Part shown: positions 24,938 to 34,678 of the stretch, in pieces | Layout of the letters: each line of letters begins with the position of its first letter | How positions within the stretch are numbered: position 1 is the first letter of the stretch | Virus record (IMG/VR): IMGVR_UViG_3300027969_003137 | Span: 23,519-87,518 of that record | DNA from: a virus | DNA: 64,000 nucleotides | Reading direction: 5' to 3' (one strand) | Notes under the pieces: generated by a model | What the model was told of the DNA's origin: nothing | The model's database searches: none | The model's input: the letters and a program-made list of their open reading frames with translations, nothing else | Position numbers and translations under genes: made by a program

Positions 24938-27426
24938 TGTCTAGAAAAACAATAAATTCAGGTTCTGCTCCAATACTGTGGAGCACAGTTGACGAAGCAT
25001 TTAATAGAATAAATGACAACTTTACAGAGCTGTATCTAAGCGTAGGTGGTGGCGGTGCTATTGATCTAACAGCAATAAACAGCAACATCAACCCAGGAGC
25101 GAACGAAACATATGATCTAGGATCGCCAACTAAACGTTGGAGAGACATCTATCTTAGTGGCAGCTCGATTCATCTGGGAACAGCGGTAATTACTTCACAA
25201 TACGGTGCAGTTAATCTTCCGGCAGGATCTACCATCGGTAGTCTAGCACTAGACGAAAACTATTTTAAAACTATTGCTGTGCCCGGTCAGCCAAGTATTG
25301 TTGCCGACACCGGAACTGATACACTAATTATTGCAGCCAGCAGTGGTATTACATTGACTACAGCAGCGGGACTTGATCGATTGACTATTGCTAACAGCGG
25401 AGTATTAACCAATGCTGGCGGTACAGGTATTACGGTCAGTGGGTCAACTGGCAATGTTGTAATTAACAATGCGGGTGTAGTTTCAGCCGTTGCTGGATAC
25501 GGTATCAGTGTTAGTTCAGCAACAGGTAATGTCACTATTGCCAATACCGGAATAGTTAGCATTATCACTGACCCAGGATCTGGTATTGCATTAGATACCA
25601 GTGTTCCTGGTACTGTTCGAATTACAAACTCAGCGCCCAGCGTGCCGCAAAATATTTTCCAAACTGTGGCAGTTAGCGGTCAATCAAATGTGGTCGCAGA
25701 TAGTACATCAGACATATTGACATTTGTAAACGGTACAGGCATTAGTATCACTACCAATGCTGGTGCTGACTCGATTACATTTACCAACTCAGGTGTGACC
25801 AGCTTTGCAGTATCTGGTGTTGGTCTAAGCGCAAGTGCTGCCACAGGATCGATCACATTATCCAACACCGGAGTCACTGCTATATCGGCAGGCGATGGCA
25901 TTTCCATTAACCAAAGTACTGGTACAGTTATTGTCACAAACACAAGATTTGGATTTACTTCTATTGCAGTAGGTGGACAATCATCCGTATTAGCTGATAA
26001 CACCACAGACACCTTGGTGTTGGTAGCAGGTGAAGGTATACAATTAACCACAAACGCAGTCAGCGATAGCATCACATTTGATGTGACATACCTCAAGGGT
26101 TCTGTGTTCTCAGACACATCCACACTGGTGATCAACGGTGCTACTGGCACGGTGGTTGGCGCTGTTGCAACTTCAAGTTTACGTACTTCAGAAACCAAAA
26201 TAGCATTAGGATATGGTGCAGGCAGTGTTTCTCAAGGCAATGCTGCGGTTGCAGTTGGACCATTTGCTGGGCAAACAACGCAAGGCCAAAATGCGGTAGC
26301 TGTCGGTTTCAATGCCGGCCAAACTACTCAAGGTATTGCAGCCGTAGCTGTCGGCATAGCATCTGGTTATCTTCTTCAAGGCGTCGACGCTGTTGCAATC
26401 GGAAGCGGTGCTGGTTATACTAGTCAAGGCACGCAATCAGTTGCCATTGGTAAACTAGCTGGTAATACTGGACAAGGCCTACAAGCGATTGCCATAGGAT
26501 CTGGAGCTGGCCAAACTAGCCAGCCCGCAAATAGTATTGTTATCAATGCCAGCGGCTCCATACTCAACGGCGCAGCAGCTGGCTTCTATGTAAGACCAAT
26601 TAGGGAAGTCACTGGTCCGCAAACCGTATACTACAATCCTGTCACATATGAAGTCACGTGGGGACCTGTACCCTCAGGTGGTGTAGGCGGTGGTGGCACC
26701 AGCAATTATGAATTCAGTGTAGCCGGTGATGACTCCACACAGCGAGTGATCAGCAATGGTGAGACATTACGCTTTGCAGGTGCAGGAGGAATTAGCACAA
26801 CCACAGATGGTGAAGGTCGAGTCACAATTACCGGACCAACATTGACCACAGTGGCCACAAGTGGTAGCTATACTGACTTAACAAATAAACCAACCATACC
26901 AGCAGCCTACTCTTCAACCAGTATCGACGCCCTAAGTGATGTTGATACAACCACTAGTGCACCTACAAATGGTCAAGCACTTGTATGGAGCTCAGCAGGA
27001 AGTAAATGGTTGCCTGGCACAGTGTCGGGAGGTGGTGGTGGTACACTGGCATCAAGAGCCGCAGTGGCGGGGACTACTGCAAGCCTAGCTAATGCCGCAA
27101 GAGGCAACTTGACCATTACTGGCTATAAAGGCTACATGCTTTACAAGATTCAAACATCAGCTGCTGCATGGGTAAGAATTTACACAGACATTGCCAGCAG
27201 AACAGCAGATGCAACTAGAGTAGAAGGCGCTGATCCAACTCCAGGTTCAGGTGTTGTTGCTGAGGTAATTACCACAGGAGCACAGACTATTTTGATTAGT
27301 CCAGGTGCATTAGGGTTCAGCAACGAAACTGTTCCAGATACAAATATACAATTAGCAGTGACCAACAAAAGTGGCGGGACAACTACAATCACTGTCACAT
27401 TAACTGCTGTGCAACTAGAGGCATAA
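24937..27426 (+). CDS. tail-fibre protein with YadA-like head repeats (829 residues)
   Basis: The N-terminus (STVDEAFNRINDNFTELY) matches the attachment motif of the preceding fibre. Three copies of an about 47-residue unit beginning F.TIAV.GQ..V.AD start near residues 109, 241 and 341. Residues about 424-538 hold six 16-residue repeats of the AVAVG..AG..TQG type, as in trimeric YadA-like adhesin heads. The last 120 residues (YKGYMLYKIQTSAAAWVRIY onward, ending VTLTAVQLEA) form a globular tip domain widespread in aquatic phage fibres. Start overlaps the previous stop by 1 nt. Trimeric host-binding fibre is the natural reading. Confidence 0.85.
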   Translation: MSRKTINSGSAPILWSTVDEAFNRINDNFTELYLSVGGGGAIDLTAINSNINPGANETYDLGSPTKRWRDIYLSGSSIHLGTAVITSQYGAVNLPAGSTIGSLALDENYFKTIAVPGQPSIVADTGTDTLIIAASSGITLTTAAGLDRLTIANSGVLTNAGGTGITVSGSTGNVVINNAGVVSAVAGYGISVSSATGNVTIANTGIVSIITDPGSGIALDTSVPGTVRITNSAPSVPQNIFQTVAVSGQSNVVADSTSDILTFVNGTGISITTNAGADSITFTNSGVTSFAVSGVGLSASAATGSITLSNTGVTAISAGDGISINQSTGTVIVTNTRFGFTSIAVGGQSSVLADNTTDTLVLVAGEGIQLTTNAVSDSITFDVTYLKGSVFSDTSTLVINGATGTVVGAVATSSLRTSETKIALGYGAGSVSQGNAAVAVGPFAGQTTQGQNAVAVGFNAGQTTQGIAAVAVGIASGYLLQGVDAVAIGSGAGYTSQGTQSVAIGKLAGNTGQGLQAIAIGSGAGQTSQPANSIVINASGSILNGAAAGFYVRPIREVTGPQTVYYNPVTYEVTWGPVPSGGVGGGGTSNYEFSVAGDDSTQRVISNGETLRFAGAGGISTTTDGEGRVTITGPTLTTVATSGSYTDLTNKPTIPAAYSSTSIDALSDVDTTTSAPTNGQALVWSSAGSKWLPGTVSGGGGGTLASRAAVAGTTASLANAARGNLTITGYKGYMLYKIQTSAAAWVRIYTDIASRTADATRVEGADPTPGSGVVAEVITTGAQTILISPGALGFSNETVPDTNIQLAVTNKSGGTTTITVTLTAVQLEA
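26234..26526 (+). repeat. six tandem 48-bp repeats encoding YadA-like AVAVG units
   Basis: Within the fibre gene, a unit of 16 codons is repeated six times with divergence (AVAVGPFAGQTTQ, AVAVGFNAGQTTQ, AVAIGSGAGYTSQ and so on). The repeat is protein-level with drifted DNA sequence, so it is old rather than a recent slippage. Confidence 0.7.
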
Positions 27427-27427
27427 T

Positions 27428-30115
27428 ATGTCAGAAATGCTGTCGTACATACAGACTAGAAAGTACATTGTCACTGTGTACAACCACGATGACCTTGGTG
27501 TCATCTATGAAGAATTAGAAACAGCAGGTAAGGCTCCGCCTGAAACAGAGATATTTCGTGATGTAGAATGCCTAGAACGCAGACCTATGAGCAGAAATAC
27601 TGTTTATAGGCTGACCGATTGGGAATCCAGTCAATTAAAAAATGATCCCAGAATAAAGGCAGTGAGCATACATCCAGACGAATTAGGTATCCAGGCCGGT
27701 ACTAACACAACCACGCAGACCAGTTCTGCTTGGGACAAATCAAGCGGTACTTCTTCCACAATGAAAAACTGGGCTTTGTTGAGATGCACCGAAGGCCAAC
27801 AACGTGCAGGGTGGGGCGGAACTGGCTATCAAGGCAACGGATCGGGCACTGCGGCGCAAACTGGCACCATCGAATTAACTCAGACCGGGCGTAATGTTGA
27901 TGTTGTGATCTGCGACACTGGACTGCCAACACAGGCACATCCAGAATTTGCAGTTAATGCGGACGGTACGGGAGGATCAAGAGTTGTTAACTACAATTGG
28001 TTTCAACACAATCCAGAAGTCACTGGCGGTGCGGTGGGCACCTACAATCTAGGACTAATTGATCCGCACGGCATGCATGTGGCAGGCACCGTGGCAGGCA
28101 ACACACAAGGATGGGCACGTGACTCCACAATCTATAGTTTATACTATGATACTGGCAACACCGGTAATTTTAGTTTGGTATTTGATTATGTACGAGCTTT
28201 TCATAGAAACAAAACAGTTAATGTTGCAACTGGTAGAAAGAATCCCACAATTGTAAACAACAGTTGGGGTATGAGTGTGTTTCCTAGTGAATGGTCGTTA
28301 ACTGATATTACTGCGGTGACTTACAGAGGAACTAGATATACTCCAGGCGGTGCTACTACTTTCCTTGGAACTAGCGGTGTATGCACCAGTTCGACTAGGT
28401 TGGCAAATTTATTAGGATTAGAAAATTTTGGTAATAGAATAACCACTGCAGGACCAGTTGGTGCCACAGGTGGCACTATCAGTACAAAACCCGCTGCATG
28501 GACTCTAGAATCAAATCAGTCGGCGTATCTTTTAGGAACATCGCCACCAGACGCAACTTATGTAATAACATTAACTACCACAGGTAATAACACCACAATA
28601 AGAGTTAAAAATGATGTTGCCTCGGGTGGCCAAACTGGTCAGACCAGCTTGTCCATGGGCATACAGATAGTTAGACAAAGTGATAACTCTGTGATAACAT
28701 CATTTAGTCAAGGACCGTTTACATCAATCGAAGGCGGTGAGGTCAGTGCTGTCATCGATGAAAATGTAATACTGCCAACTACTGGCACGTATACTATTAC
28801 CTATACAACAGCATTAGACGTTAGTCAAGCTAATAATTCATTAACAGCATTTGCCATGCTGTGTACAATCACACAAACACCAAGTGGCAGCGAAACTGCT
28901 ACAGTTAGCAGTATTACACCCAGCTTGCTAGGAGCAGCAAGTCTAACAGCATCAACCTCTCCCACAGTGGGAAACAACGACGACGGCTATTGGACATTGG
29001 CATTACCTTTTAACATTACCTATCTAGGAACTACATACAGTACACTATATCCTAGTACAAACTTTTATCTAACATTTGGCAATGGTTCAACGGTATGGAG
29101 TGGGGTTAGCATTACCAATCCTGCACTACCTAAGATAATGTGGTGCGCACAAGACAATTCAGTACAAAGAATTTACTACGGCACCGAAGGTGTTGCACCA
29201 AATAGAACATTTAGAGTAAGACAAGAAGGAACATCAACTACCGGCGGAACTGTAGGCAGTCCCTCAATGGTATGCGAGTGGACATTCTACGAAAATGCTC
29301 CTAGTCGAATAGATCTACAAGTTGGGGTTAACAGCGCCAAAACAACTGGCGGTGGTTTTACTACTCAACAACTTAACGATTGGGGATTTATCAGTGGACA
29401 ACGTATTCCTTTAAGGGTTCCTGCCTGCGATGATGATATCGAAGATCTCTACGACGAAGGCATTGTTATGGTAGGCGCTGCAGGGAACGGTCGATGGAAA
29501 CATGATGTACCAGGCGGAGTTGATTGGAACAACACATTTGAAATGGCTGTTAGATATCCTGCTAGCGTTTTGCAACCCTACTATACTCATCGAGGAACAA
29601 GCCCTACCGCCAATGACACATTAGCCTACGGTACACACGACCTACCAGCAATATGCGTGGGCTCAGTTGACACTATTCAAATTGATCAAAAGGTATTATA
29701 TAGTGACTGCGGTGCAGGAGTTGATCTATTTGCCCCAGGTACATATATTGTCAGCGCATTGCCTAGTGGTACTGCTGATCCCAGAAATGCCAGCTATTTT
29801 ATTGGCAAGTATAGTGGAACCAGTATGGCAAGCCCGCAGGTATGCGGTGTATTAGCCTGTGCGTTAGAAGTGTATCCGGATATGAATCAAGAGCGGGCCA
29901 AAGCCTATATAACAGCTATTGCCAAGGCAGGACAAATTACAGCAACATCAGGCGGCCCTACAGACGGGCAAGATTTACAAGGTACGCCTAATTTATATTT
30001 GTTTTACAAAAAAGAACGGGAAACTAGTGGCAACGTATTTCCAAAAATCAATTATAAACCAAGACCCACAACAGGATCCGTTTATCCTAGACCTAGAATT
30101 AAAAGAACATTATAA
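27428..30115 (+). CDS. subtilisin-like serine protease, virion-associated
   Basis: This 895-residue protein carries a complete S8 triad: Asp163 in VVICDTGLP, His214 in DPHGMHVAGTVAG, Ser799 in YSGTSMASPQV, plus the oxyanion asparagine region NNSWGM. Between the His and Ser blocks lies an insert of over 500 residues with beta-sandwich character. The N-terminal 90 residues (RKYIVTVYNHDDLGVIYEEL) could be a propeptide or attachment domain; there is no signal peptide. Position inside the fibre block suggests it is a structural protease that processes fibres or degrades host surface proteins. The C-terminal tail is basic and proline-rich. Confidence 0.88.
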   Translation: MSEMLSYIQTRKYIVTVYNHDDLGVIYEELETAGKAPPETEIFRDVECLERRPMSRNTVYRLTDWESSQLKNDPRIKAVSIHPDELGIQAGTNTTTQTSSAWDKSSGTSSTMKNWALLRCTEGQQRAGWGGTGYQGNGSGTAAQTGTIELTQTGRNVDVVICDTGLPTQAHPEFAVNADGTGGSRVVNYNWFQHNPEVTGGAVGTYNLGLIDPHGMHVAGTVAGNTQGWARDSTIYSLYYDTGNTGNFSLVFDYVRAFHRNKTVNVATGRKNPTIVNNSWGMSVFPSEWSLTDITAVTYRGTRYTPGGATTFLGTSGVCTSSTRLANLLGLENFGNRITTAGPVGATGGTISTKPAAWTLESNQSAYLLGTSPPDATYVITLTTTGNNTTIRVKNDVASGGQTGQTSLSMGIQIVRQSDNSVITSFSQGPFTSIEGGEVSAVIDENVILPTTGTYTITYTTALDVSQANNSLTAFAMLCTITQTPSGSETATVSSITPSLLGAASLTASTSPTVGNNDDGYWTLALPFNITYLGTTYSTLYPSTNFYLTFGNGSTVWSGVSITNPALPKIMWCAQDNSVQRIYYGTEGVAPNRTFRVRQEGTSTTGGTVGSPSMVCEWTFYENAPSRIDLQVGVNSAKTTGGGFTTQQLNDWGFISGQRIPLRVPACDDDIEDLYDEGIVMVGAAGNGRWKHDVPGGVDWNNTFEMAVRYPASVLQPYYTHRGTSPTANDTLAYGTHDLPAICVGSVDTIQIDQKVLYSDCGAGVDLFAPGTYIVSALPSGTADPRNASYFIGKYSGTSMASPQVCGVLACALEVYPDMNQERAKAYITAIAKAGQITATSGGPTDGQDLQGTPNLYLFYKKERETSGNVFPKINYKPRPTTGSVYPRPRIKRTL

Positions 30116-30118
30116 CGG

Positions 30119-30125
30119 GTAAATA
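30119..30125 (+). promoter_or_regulatory. late promoter-like box GTAAATA
   Basis: GTAAATA follows the protease stop codon and lies 18 nt before the ATG at 30144, with a purine-rich AAGAGAGCGG leader serving as ribosome site. Confidence 0.4.
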
Positions 30126-30143
30126 TACTAAAGAGAGCGGAAT

Positions 30144-30686
30144 ATGACAATACAACCAATCAATATCGGCAATGCAGTCAACGACGGACTAGGTGATGAT
30201 CTTAGATCAGCCTTTCAAAAGGTAAATGCCAACTTTGCAGATCTAGCTGCCAGCATTACTGTGACCGCTAGTAATTTAGGCGGTGGTAGCGGAGTATTTA
30301 AAAATAAGGTCGGAGTTGATCTACAGTTTAAATCTCTAGTCGCTGGTACTAAAATGTTCATCAATGAACTAACCAACACTATTGTAATTAACAATCAACA
30401 GCCCGACGGCTTTGCTAGAATTGACACAGACCTTGGCATTGTTGAAGCTAGCAGTCATCTTAATATAACCCTTGAAGGTGGAGACAATGTCAACGTTTCT
30501 GCTGTTGGTTCTGTGATTACAGTAGACACCAATTTAGATCTAAATCAAATTATTGCAGGCTTTGACTTTGGAGTGTTGGGCAACAATTTTCAATTCTCCC
30601 CTCAGCTGGCCCTAGCAGCAGCTAATGTAGATTTTGGTACGATTACTAATCCAGGGACCATTAATTTAGACCTTGGTGCATTTTAA
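30144..30686 (+). CDS. short fibre / baseplate-associated protein
   Basis: The 180-residue protein shares the N-terminal motif NDGLGDDLRSAFQKVNANF with the two large fibre genes, followed by about 130 residues of beta-rich sequence without cysteines. It looks like an attachment module joined to one small beta domain, perhaps a connector for a longer fibre. It follows the protease and precedes the Ig-domain protein. Confidence 0.75.
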   Translation: MTIQPINIGNAVNDGLGDDLRSAFQKVNANFADLAASITVTASNLGGGSGVFKNKVGVDLQFKSLVAGTKMFINELTNTIVINNQQPDGFARIDTDLGIVEASSHLNITLEGGDNVNVSAVGSVITVDTNLDLNQIIAGFDFGVLGNNFQFSPQLALAAANVDFGTITNPGTINLDLGAF

Positions 30687-30698
30687 GGATATAGATTT

Positions 30699-33164
30699 GT
30701 GGCTATAACTTGGATCACTCCTGCAGGTAGCTTGGGAATACTAGTAGAAAGAAATACTTTAGAAATTCCCGTTCTTGCAACTTCAAACTCTGGATCTATT
30801 ACCTACAGCGTAATAGCCGGACGTCTACCACGAGGACTGAGATTATCTAACAATGTGATTAACGGCAGTCCTGTAGAAGTGAGACGATTTACAGAATATC
30901 GATTTGTCATACGTGCCAACGACGGAATAGATTTAGAAGATCGTACTTTTGGCCTGTCGGTTGACGGTAGCGATTTGCCCTATTGGTTGACTCAAGAGGG
31001 ATTTTTAAAAGTAGGAGAAAATAATGCTTACTTTGTGTTGGACAATGCCTATGTAGAATTTCAACTGGAAGCCGATGACACTGACATCAATGCCGGAGAC
31101 TCACTGGAATACTACCTAGTACCAGTTGGGGGGGAACTACCGCCGGGATTGTCATTAAGCAAAACCGGCGTAATATCTGGATTTACTGACCCAGTATTTG
31201 CTGTTGACTATTCAGAAACTCAAACCGGATCATACGATACTGCGGCCTTTGACATCCTGCCATTGGACAAGCCTGAAGCAAGATCCAACGGCTTTGACAG
31301 CTTTCTCTATGATAATGTGACCTTTGACTACAACGAACCCAGTCGTGCTCCAAGACGCCTAAGTAGATTTTATACGTTTATTGTTGCTGTTAGTGATGGC
31401 GTTAATGAGGTGCGCAGAGTATTTAGAATATATGTGGTCACCGAAGAATTCCTACAAGCTGACAACACCATAGTTCAAGTTGATACCAATCTGTTCCAGG
31501 CAGATGCCACAGGTGATCGTGTTCCGCTGTGGATTACAGAAAGCAATTTGGGTAGATTTAGAGCAGACAACTATGTCACTATATATCTAGATGTTTACGA
31601 TCCAGTTTCATTGTCGGGCACGATCACTTACTTTCTGTTAGCCACTAACCCCGACGGGTCACCTAGTGTTATTCCTCCAGGATTAATTCTAGATACTATA
31701 ACTGGAGAACTGGCTGGCAGGGTTCCTTATCAGGCCGCTATAACTAAGACCTATCAGTTTACCATGCAGGCTGTGAATTTTCCTACATCACTGGCCGATA
31801 TTAATTATACGTTGGTAGGTGATTGGAGTTCCACTAGAATTTATTTTGAAAACCAAGCTGTTAGATACTTAGGCTTTGTCTATATCTGTTTACAGGAACA
31901 CAGAAACGTGGTTCCAGTAGACGGACCTTATTGGAATTTAGGGGTTGCAACCTCTGAAAAAACATTTACTGTAGATATTATTGGAGAAATAGAAAGTGCT
32001 ATTCAATGGATTAGTTCTAATGATCTAGGTTCTATAAAACCTAATCAACCAAGCACAATAAATGTGCAGGCAGAAAGCCTGCTATACGGAAACAAAGTGA
32101 TATACGAATTACAATCAGGTCTGCTACCTCCGGGGTTGAGTTTGCTTTCTACAGGTATCATTCAAGGCAAGGTAAAACAATTTGCCGATAGTCAAGGTCC
32201 AGGACTAACTAGATTCTTTGACAGAGATTCATCTCTGGTAGACTCAACTGGTACTATAACATTTAATACCACGTTTGATAACAATACTACTAGTTTTGGT
32301 AAACAATTTACATTTAAAATAAAAGCCAGAGATACTGCGAAATTTGCAGAAACTATCAAAGAATTTTTTATTAATGTTATTTCAAGTACAGAAAAAACCT
32401 TTGCAAATTTATATCTAAAAGCATTCCAGACCAAAGACAAAAGATTAAATTGGTATAATTTCATTACCGATTCTAACATTTTTAGAGCAACTGATATCTA
32501 TAGATACGGCGATTCGAACTTTGGAATTCAAACTGAATTAAGAGTGTTGGTATTTGCCGGTATCGAAAGTGTTGGTGCAGTAAGCTATGTTCAGGCCATG
32601 AGTCAGAACCACTATAGAAAGAATTTAAAATTTGGAAATGTTAAATACGCAGTGGCTAAGGATCTGCTAACTCAAGACCCTTTATATGAAGTAATATATG
32701 TAGATGTTGTTGACGAATTTGAAAAAAACGGTAATAGTATCAGTGGTACTGTAAATTTATCTAATAACATTAACAGCAAGATTTTGGTTAGTTATGATGC
32801 TATTAAAGTAGACAGCAATATTCCATTTGCCAGTGATAGTGACCACCAGCGCATATTTCCTAACAGTATCAAGAACATGCGTAGAAGAATTCGAGGAGTA
32901 GGCGAAAGAGATCGAGAATTTTTGCCTTTGTGGATGCGTAGTATCCAAACAGATAGCTTTGTAGAAACAGGTTATGTGAAAGCCTTGATACTGTGCTATC
33001 TACAACCAGGGCAGTCCGAAAGAGTGATTTCTAGAATAAAATCCAGTGGATTTGACTTTAAATCAATCGATTTTACTGCCGATCGATATGTGATAGATAT
33101 TTTAGACGGAGAAATAGAGGATAAATACCTTGCATTCCCGCAACGTGGAGAAAAATTACCGTGA
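30699..33164 (+). CDS. large virion protein with putative Ig (He_PIG-like) domains
   Basis: The protein has 821 residues and starts with GTG at 30699 after AAGGA. The motif PPGLSL..(T)GVI.G recurs (GELPPGLSLSKTGVISG, GLLPPGLSLLSTGIIQG, and the variants RLPRGLRLSNNVING and PPGLILDTITGELAG), the hallmark of bacterial Ig-like He_PIG repeats. The C-terminal 250 residues are different, charged and aromatic, ending YLAFPQRGEKLP. Such proteins occur in T4-like baseplates and fibres. It overlaps the next gene by 4 nt (GTGA). Confidence 0.8.
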   Translation: MAITWITPAGSLGILVERNTLEIPVLATSNSGSITYSVIAGRLPRGLRLSNNVINGSPVEVRRFTEYRFVIRANDGIDLEDRTFGLSVDGSDLPYWLTQEGFLKVGENNAYFVLDNAYVEFQLEADDTDINAGDSLEYYLVPVGGELPPGLSLSKTGVISGFTDPVFAVDYSETQTGSYDTAAFDILPLDKPEARSNGFDSFLYDNVTFDYNEPSRAPRRLSRFYTFIVAVSDGVNEVRRVFRIYVVTEEFLQADNTIVQVDTNLFQADATGDRVPLWITESNLGRFRADNYVTIYLDVYDPVSLSGTITYFLLATNPDGSPSVIPPGLILDTITGELAGRVPYQAAITKTYQFTMQAVNFPTSLADINYTLVGDWSSTRIYFENQAVRYLGFVYICLQEHRNVVPVDGPYWNLGVATSEKTFTVDIIGEIESAIQWISSNDLGSIKPNQPSTINVQAESLLYGNKVIYELQSGLLPPGLSLLSTGIIQGKVKQFADSQGPGLTRFFDRDSSLVDSTGTITFNTTFDNNTTSFGKQFTFKIKARDTAKFAETIKEFFINVISSTEKTFANLYLKAFQTKDKRLNWYNFITDSNIFRATDIYRYGDSNFGIQTELRVLVFAGIESVGAVSYVQAMSQNHYRKNLKFGNVKYAVAKDLLTQDPLYEVIYVDVVDEFEKNGNSISGTVNLSNNINSKILVSYDAIKVDSNIPFASDSDHQRIFPNSIKNMRRRIRGVGERDREFLPLWMRSIQTDSFVETGYVKALILCYLQPGQSERVISRIKSSGFDFKSIDFTADRYVIDILDGEIEDKYLAFPQRGEKLP

Positions 33165-33745
33165 CGAGCAATATTAACTATTTGGGCATAAATGAAAACT
33201 TTCCTGTAGCAGGAGAGGACAACGACACGCAGGTGTTTAGAGATAACTTTGATACTATCAAAACCAGTCTTAACACAGCTAAAACTGAGATTACTGATCT
33301 ACAGACCAATGTAGCAAGAACTGACACTGATACCGATTTCAATCGAAAATTGATTAGCAATGCAGTTATGTTAAACAATTACAATAAGAAGTTTGATGGT
33401 GGTGTAATTACTGCGCCGTTGACTGTGGATTATGAAAATGGCAACTATCAAATTTTTAGATTTGGTGTTAGTACTACAGTAGAATTTTTAAATTTCCCAA
33501 ACGACGAATCTAGCCCATCTGGGCTTGGCAAGGTCACATTAGAATTGTACGGTGACGGAACTGCTAGAACATTGACTTTTAGTACCAGTGGCGGAACTGT
33601 TGTTAAAAAGAATGCTACATTTCCTAGTCCGTTTACATTAACATCAGCAGAAGCTGCTGCTGGCAGTGGTAATCCTGTTATTATTGAAGTTTGGAAACAC
33701 AAAACGGATAGAATCTTTTTACACTACCTGGGGCAATTCAGTTAA
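33161..33745 (+). CDS. fibre/structural protein with attachment-like N-terminus
   Basis: The 194-residue protein starts with GTG, with GGAG 11 nt upstream. NFPVAGEDNDTQVFRDNFDTIKTSL near the N-terminus is a variant of the NDNF attachment motif of the other fibre genes, followed by a short coiled segment and a beta-rich domain ending IFLHYLGQF. It closes the fibre block and is coupled to the Ig-domain gene. Confidence 0.7.
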   Translation: MTSNINYLGINENFPVAGEDNDTQVFRDNFDTIKTSLNTAKTEITDLQTNVARTDTDTDFNRKLISNAVMLNNYNKKFDGGVITAPLTVDYENGNYQIFRFGVSTTVEFLNFPNDESSPSGLGKVTLELYGDGTARTLTFSTSGGTVVKKNATFPSPFTLTSAEAAAGSGNPVIIEVWKHKTDRIFLHYLGQFS

Positions 33746-33747
33746 TA

Positions 33748-33984
33748 ATGCTACATCCATTATCTGTTGACCTTTCGGCGTTAAAAGACTCCGAGGTTGA
33801 AGAAAAATTACAAGAATTAACAAGAAAATATTTTGCTGCTCAGCGTTTAGGTAAACCTGAGCTCTTGACACAGATCTCAACTTTTGTTACAATATATAAA
33901 CAAGAGTTATCAAGAAGGTATTTAGAAAAAACTAATCCCGAACTTGATGGAGATTTGGATCAATTAATTAATGTTAACAAATAA
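33748..33984 (+). CDS. conserved small helical protein
   Basis: This 78-residue protein is almost entirely helical and charged (EEKLQELTRKYFAAQRLGK). It sits at the junction between structural and replication genes and overlaps the next gene by 14 nt. Related proteins occur at this place in T4-like phages as far as I recall. Function unknown; a chaperone or assembly role is possible. Confidence 0.6.
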   Translation: MLHPLSVDLSALKDSEVEEKLQELTRKYFAAQRLGKPELLTQISTFVTIYKQELSRRYLEKTNPELDGDLDQLINVNK

Positions 33985-34438
33985 TACCAATGAAAATTTA
34001 ATCGAAGGAGTACTTAGACACGGTCCGGATATCCTGGCTCATTGTCAAACTTCTGCCGATATTCAGCAGTATCTAGATAGAATAGCATTTGAACATCTAA
34101 GCTATCCAACACCCCCAACTGACATTGATCCTAAACATTGGTTTATACCGGAAGAGTACAGAACCATGGATATCTTAGATTGGTTATATCATCGATGTCC
34201 TACTCCTGAAATTCGTGAACGGGTAGTTGAGGAACTTAGGTTATTTGCCAAACACGACATGATTCCCATGTTAAAAACCATGAAATATGTTGTAGATACT
34301 CTTAGAGCTAATAATGTAGTTTGGGGAGTAGGGCGTGGATCTAGCGTGGCCAGTTATGTGCTTCACATTATTGGGGTTCACAAGATTGACAGCATTAAAT
34401 ACAATATACCAATAGAAGAATTCTTTAAGGAGATATAA
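33971..34438 (+). CDS. fragment related to DNA polymerase III alpha (DnaE/PolC)
   Basis: The protein has 155 residues. Its last 40 residues (VVWGVGRGSSVASYVLHI, then HKIDSIKYNIPIEEFFKE) match the conserved DnaE block that reads GVGRGSGAGSLVAYAL in E. coli, including the trailing FERFLN-like stretch. The protein stops just before the PDFDxDF catalytic motif, so it cannot polymerise. The upstream 110 residues are not clearly DnaE. It may be a repurposed binding module that interacts with the host replisome or the clamp. It is coupled to neighbours on both sides. Confidence 0.65.
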   Translation: MLTNNTNENLIEGVLRHGPDILAHCQTSADIQQYLDRIAFEHLSYPTPPTDIDPKHWFIPEEYRTMDILDWLYHRCPTPEIRERVVEELRLFAKHDMIPMLKTMKYVVDTLRANNVVWGVGRGSSVASYVLHIIGVHKIDSIKYNIPIEEFFKEI

Positions 34439-34439
34439 C

Positions 34440-34676
34440 ATGGGTAGAGTCTACACAAGTATGCAAGGTAAACAAATCGATATGGAAAAACTACAACTTA
34501 GAAATGAGTTGTCGCCTGCCGTCGGAAACATGAAAGTAAATGCCAGAGGTGATGAGTTGGGTGCTGGTGGTAAAATTGTTCGTACACGAGAACAGATCTT
34601 ACAAGATTATTATAAAAATAATCCAAGAGCAATTGCCGATGAGGTTGTAGGTTCACGTGCAGGTGGAAAGAAATAA
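34440..34676 (+). CDS. conserved small basic protein
   Basis: The 78-residue protein has conserved segments YTSMQGKQIDMEKLQLRNEL and NARGDELGAGGKIVRTREQI. It is common in T4-like phages in my memory, where it lies near the clamp loader and structural genes. No known function. It begins 1 nt after the previous stop codon. Confidence 0.65.
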   Translation: MGRVYTSMQGKQIDMEKLQLRNELSPAVGNMKVNARGDELGAGGKIVRTREQILQDYYKNNPRAIADEVVGSRAGGKK

Positions 34677-34678
34677 TA

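Noticed and set aside
25680-26198. 172-codon minus-strand frame inside the fibre gene
   Set aside because: Antisense to a repetitive Thr/Val/Ala-rich coding region, which often leaves open antisense frames; its composition is a mirror of the repeats.
26234-26526. CRISPR-like array
   Set aside because: The repeats are in-frame 48-bp protein repeats with no invariant repeat/variable spacer pattern.
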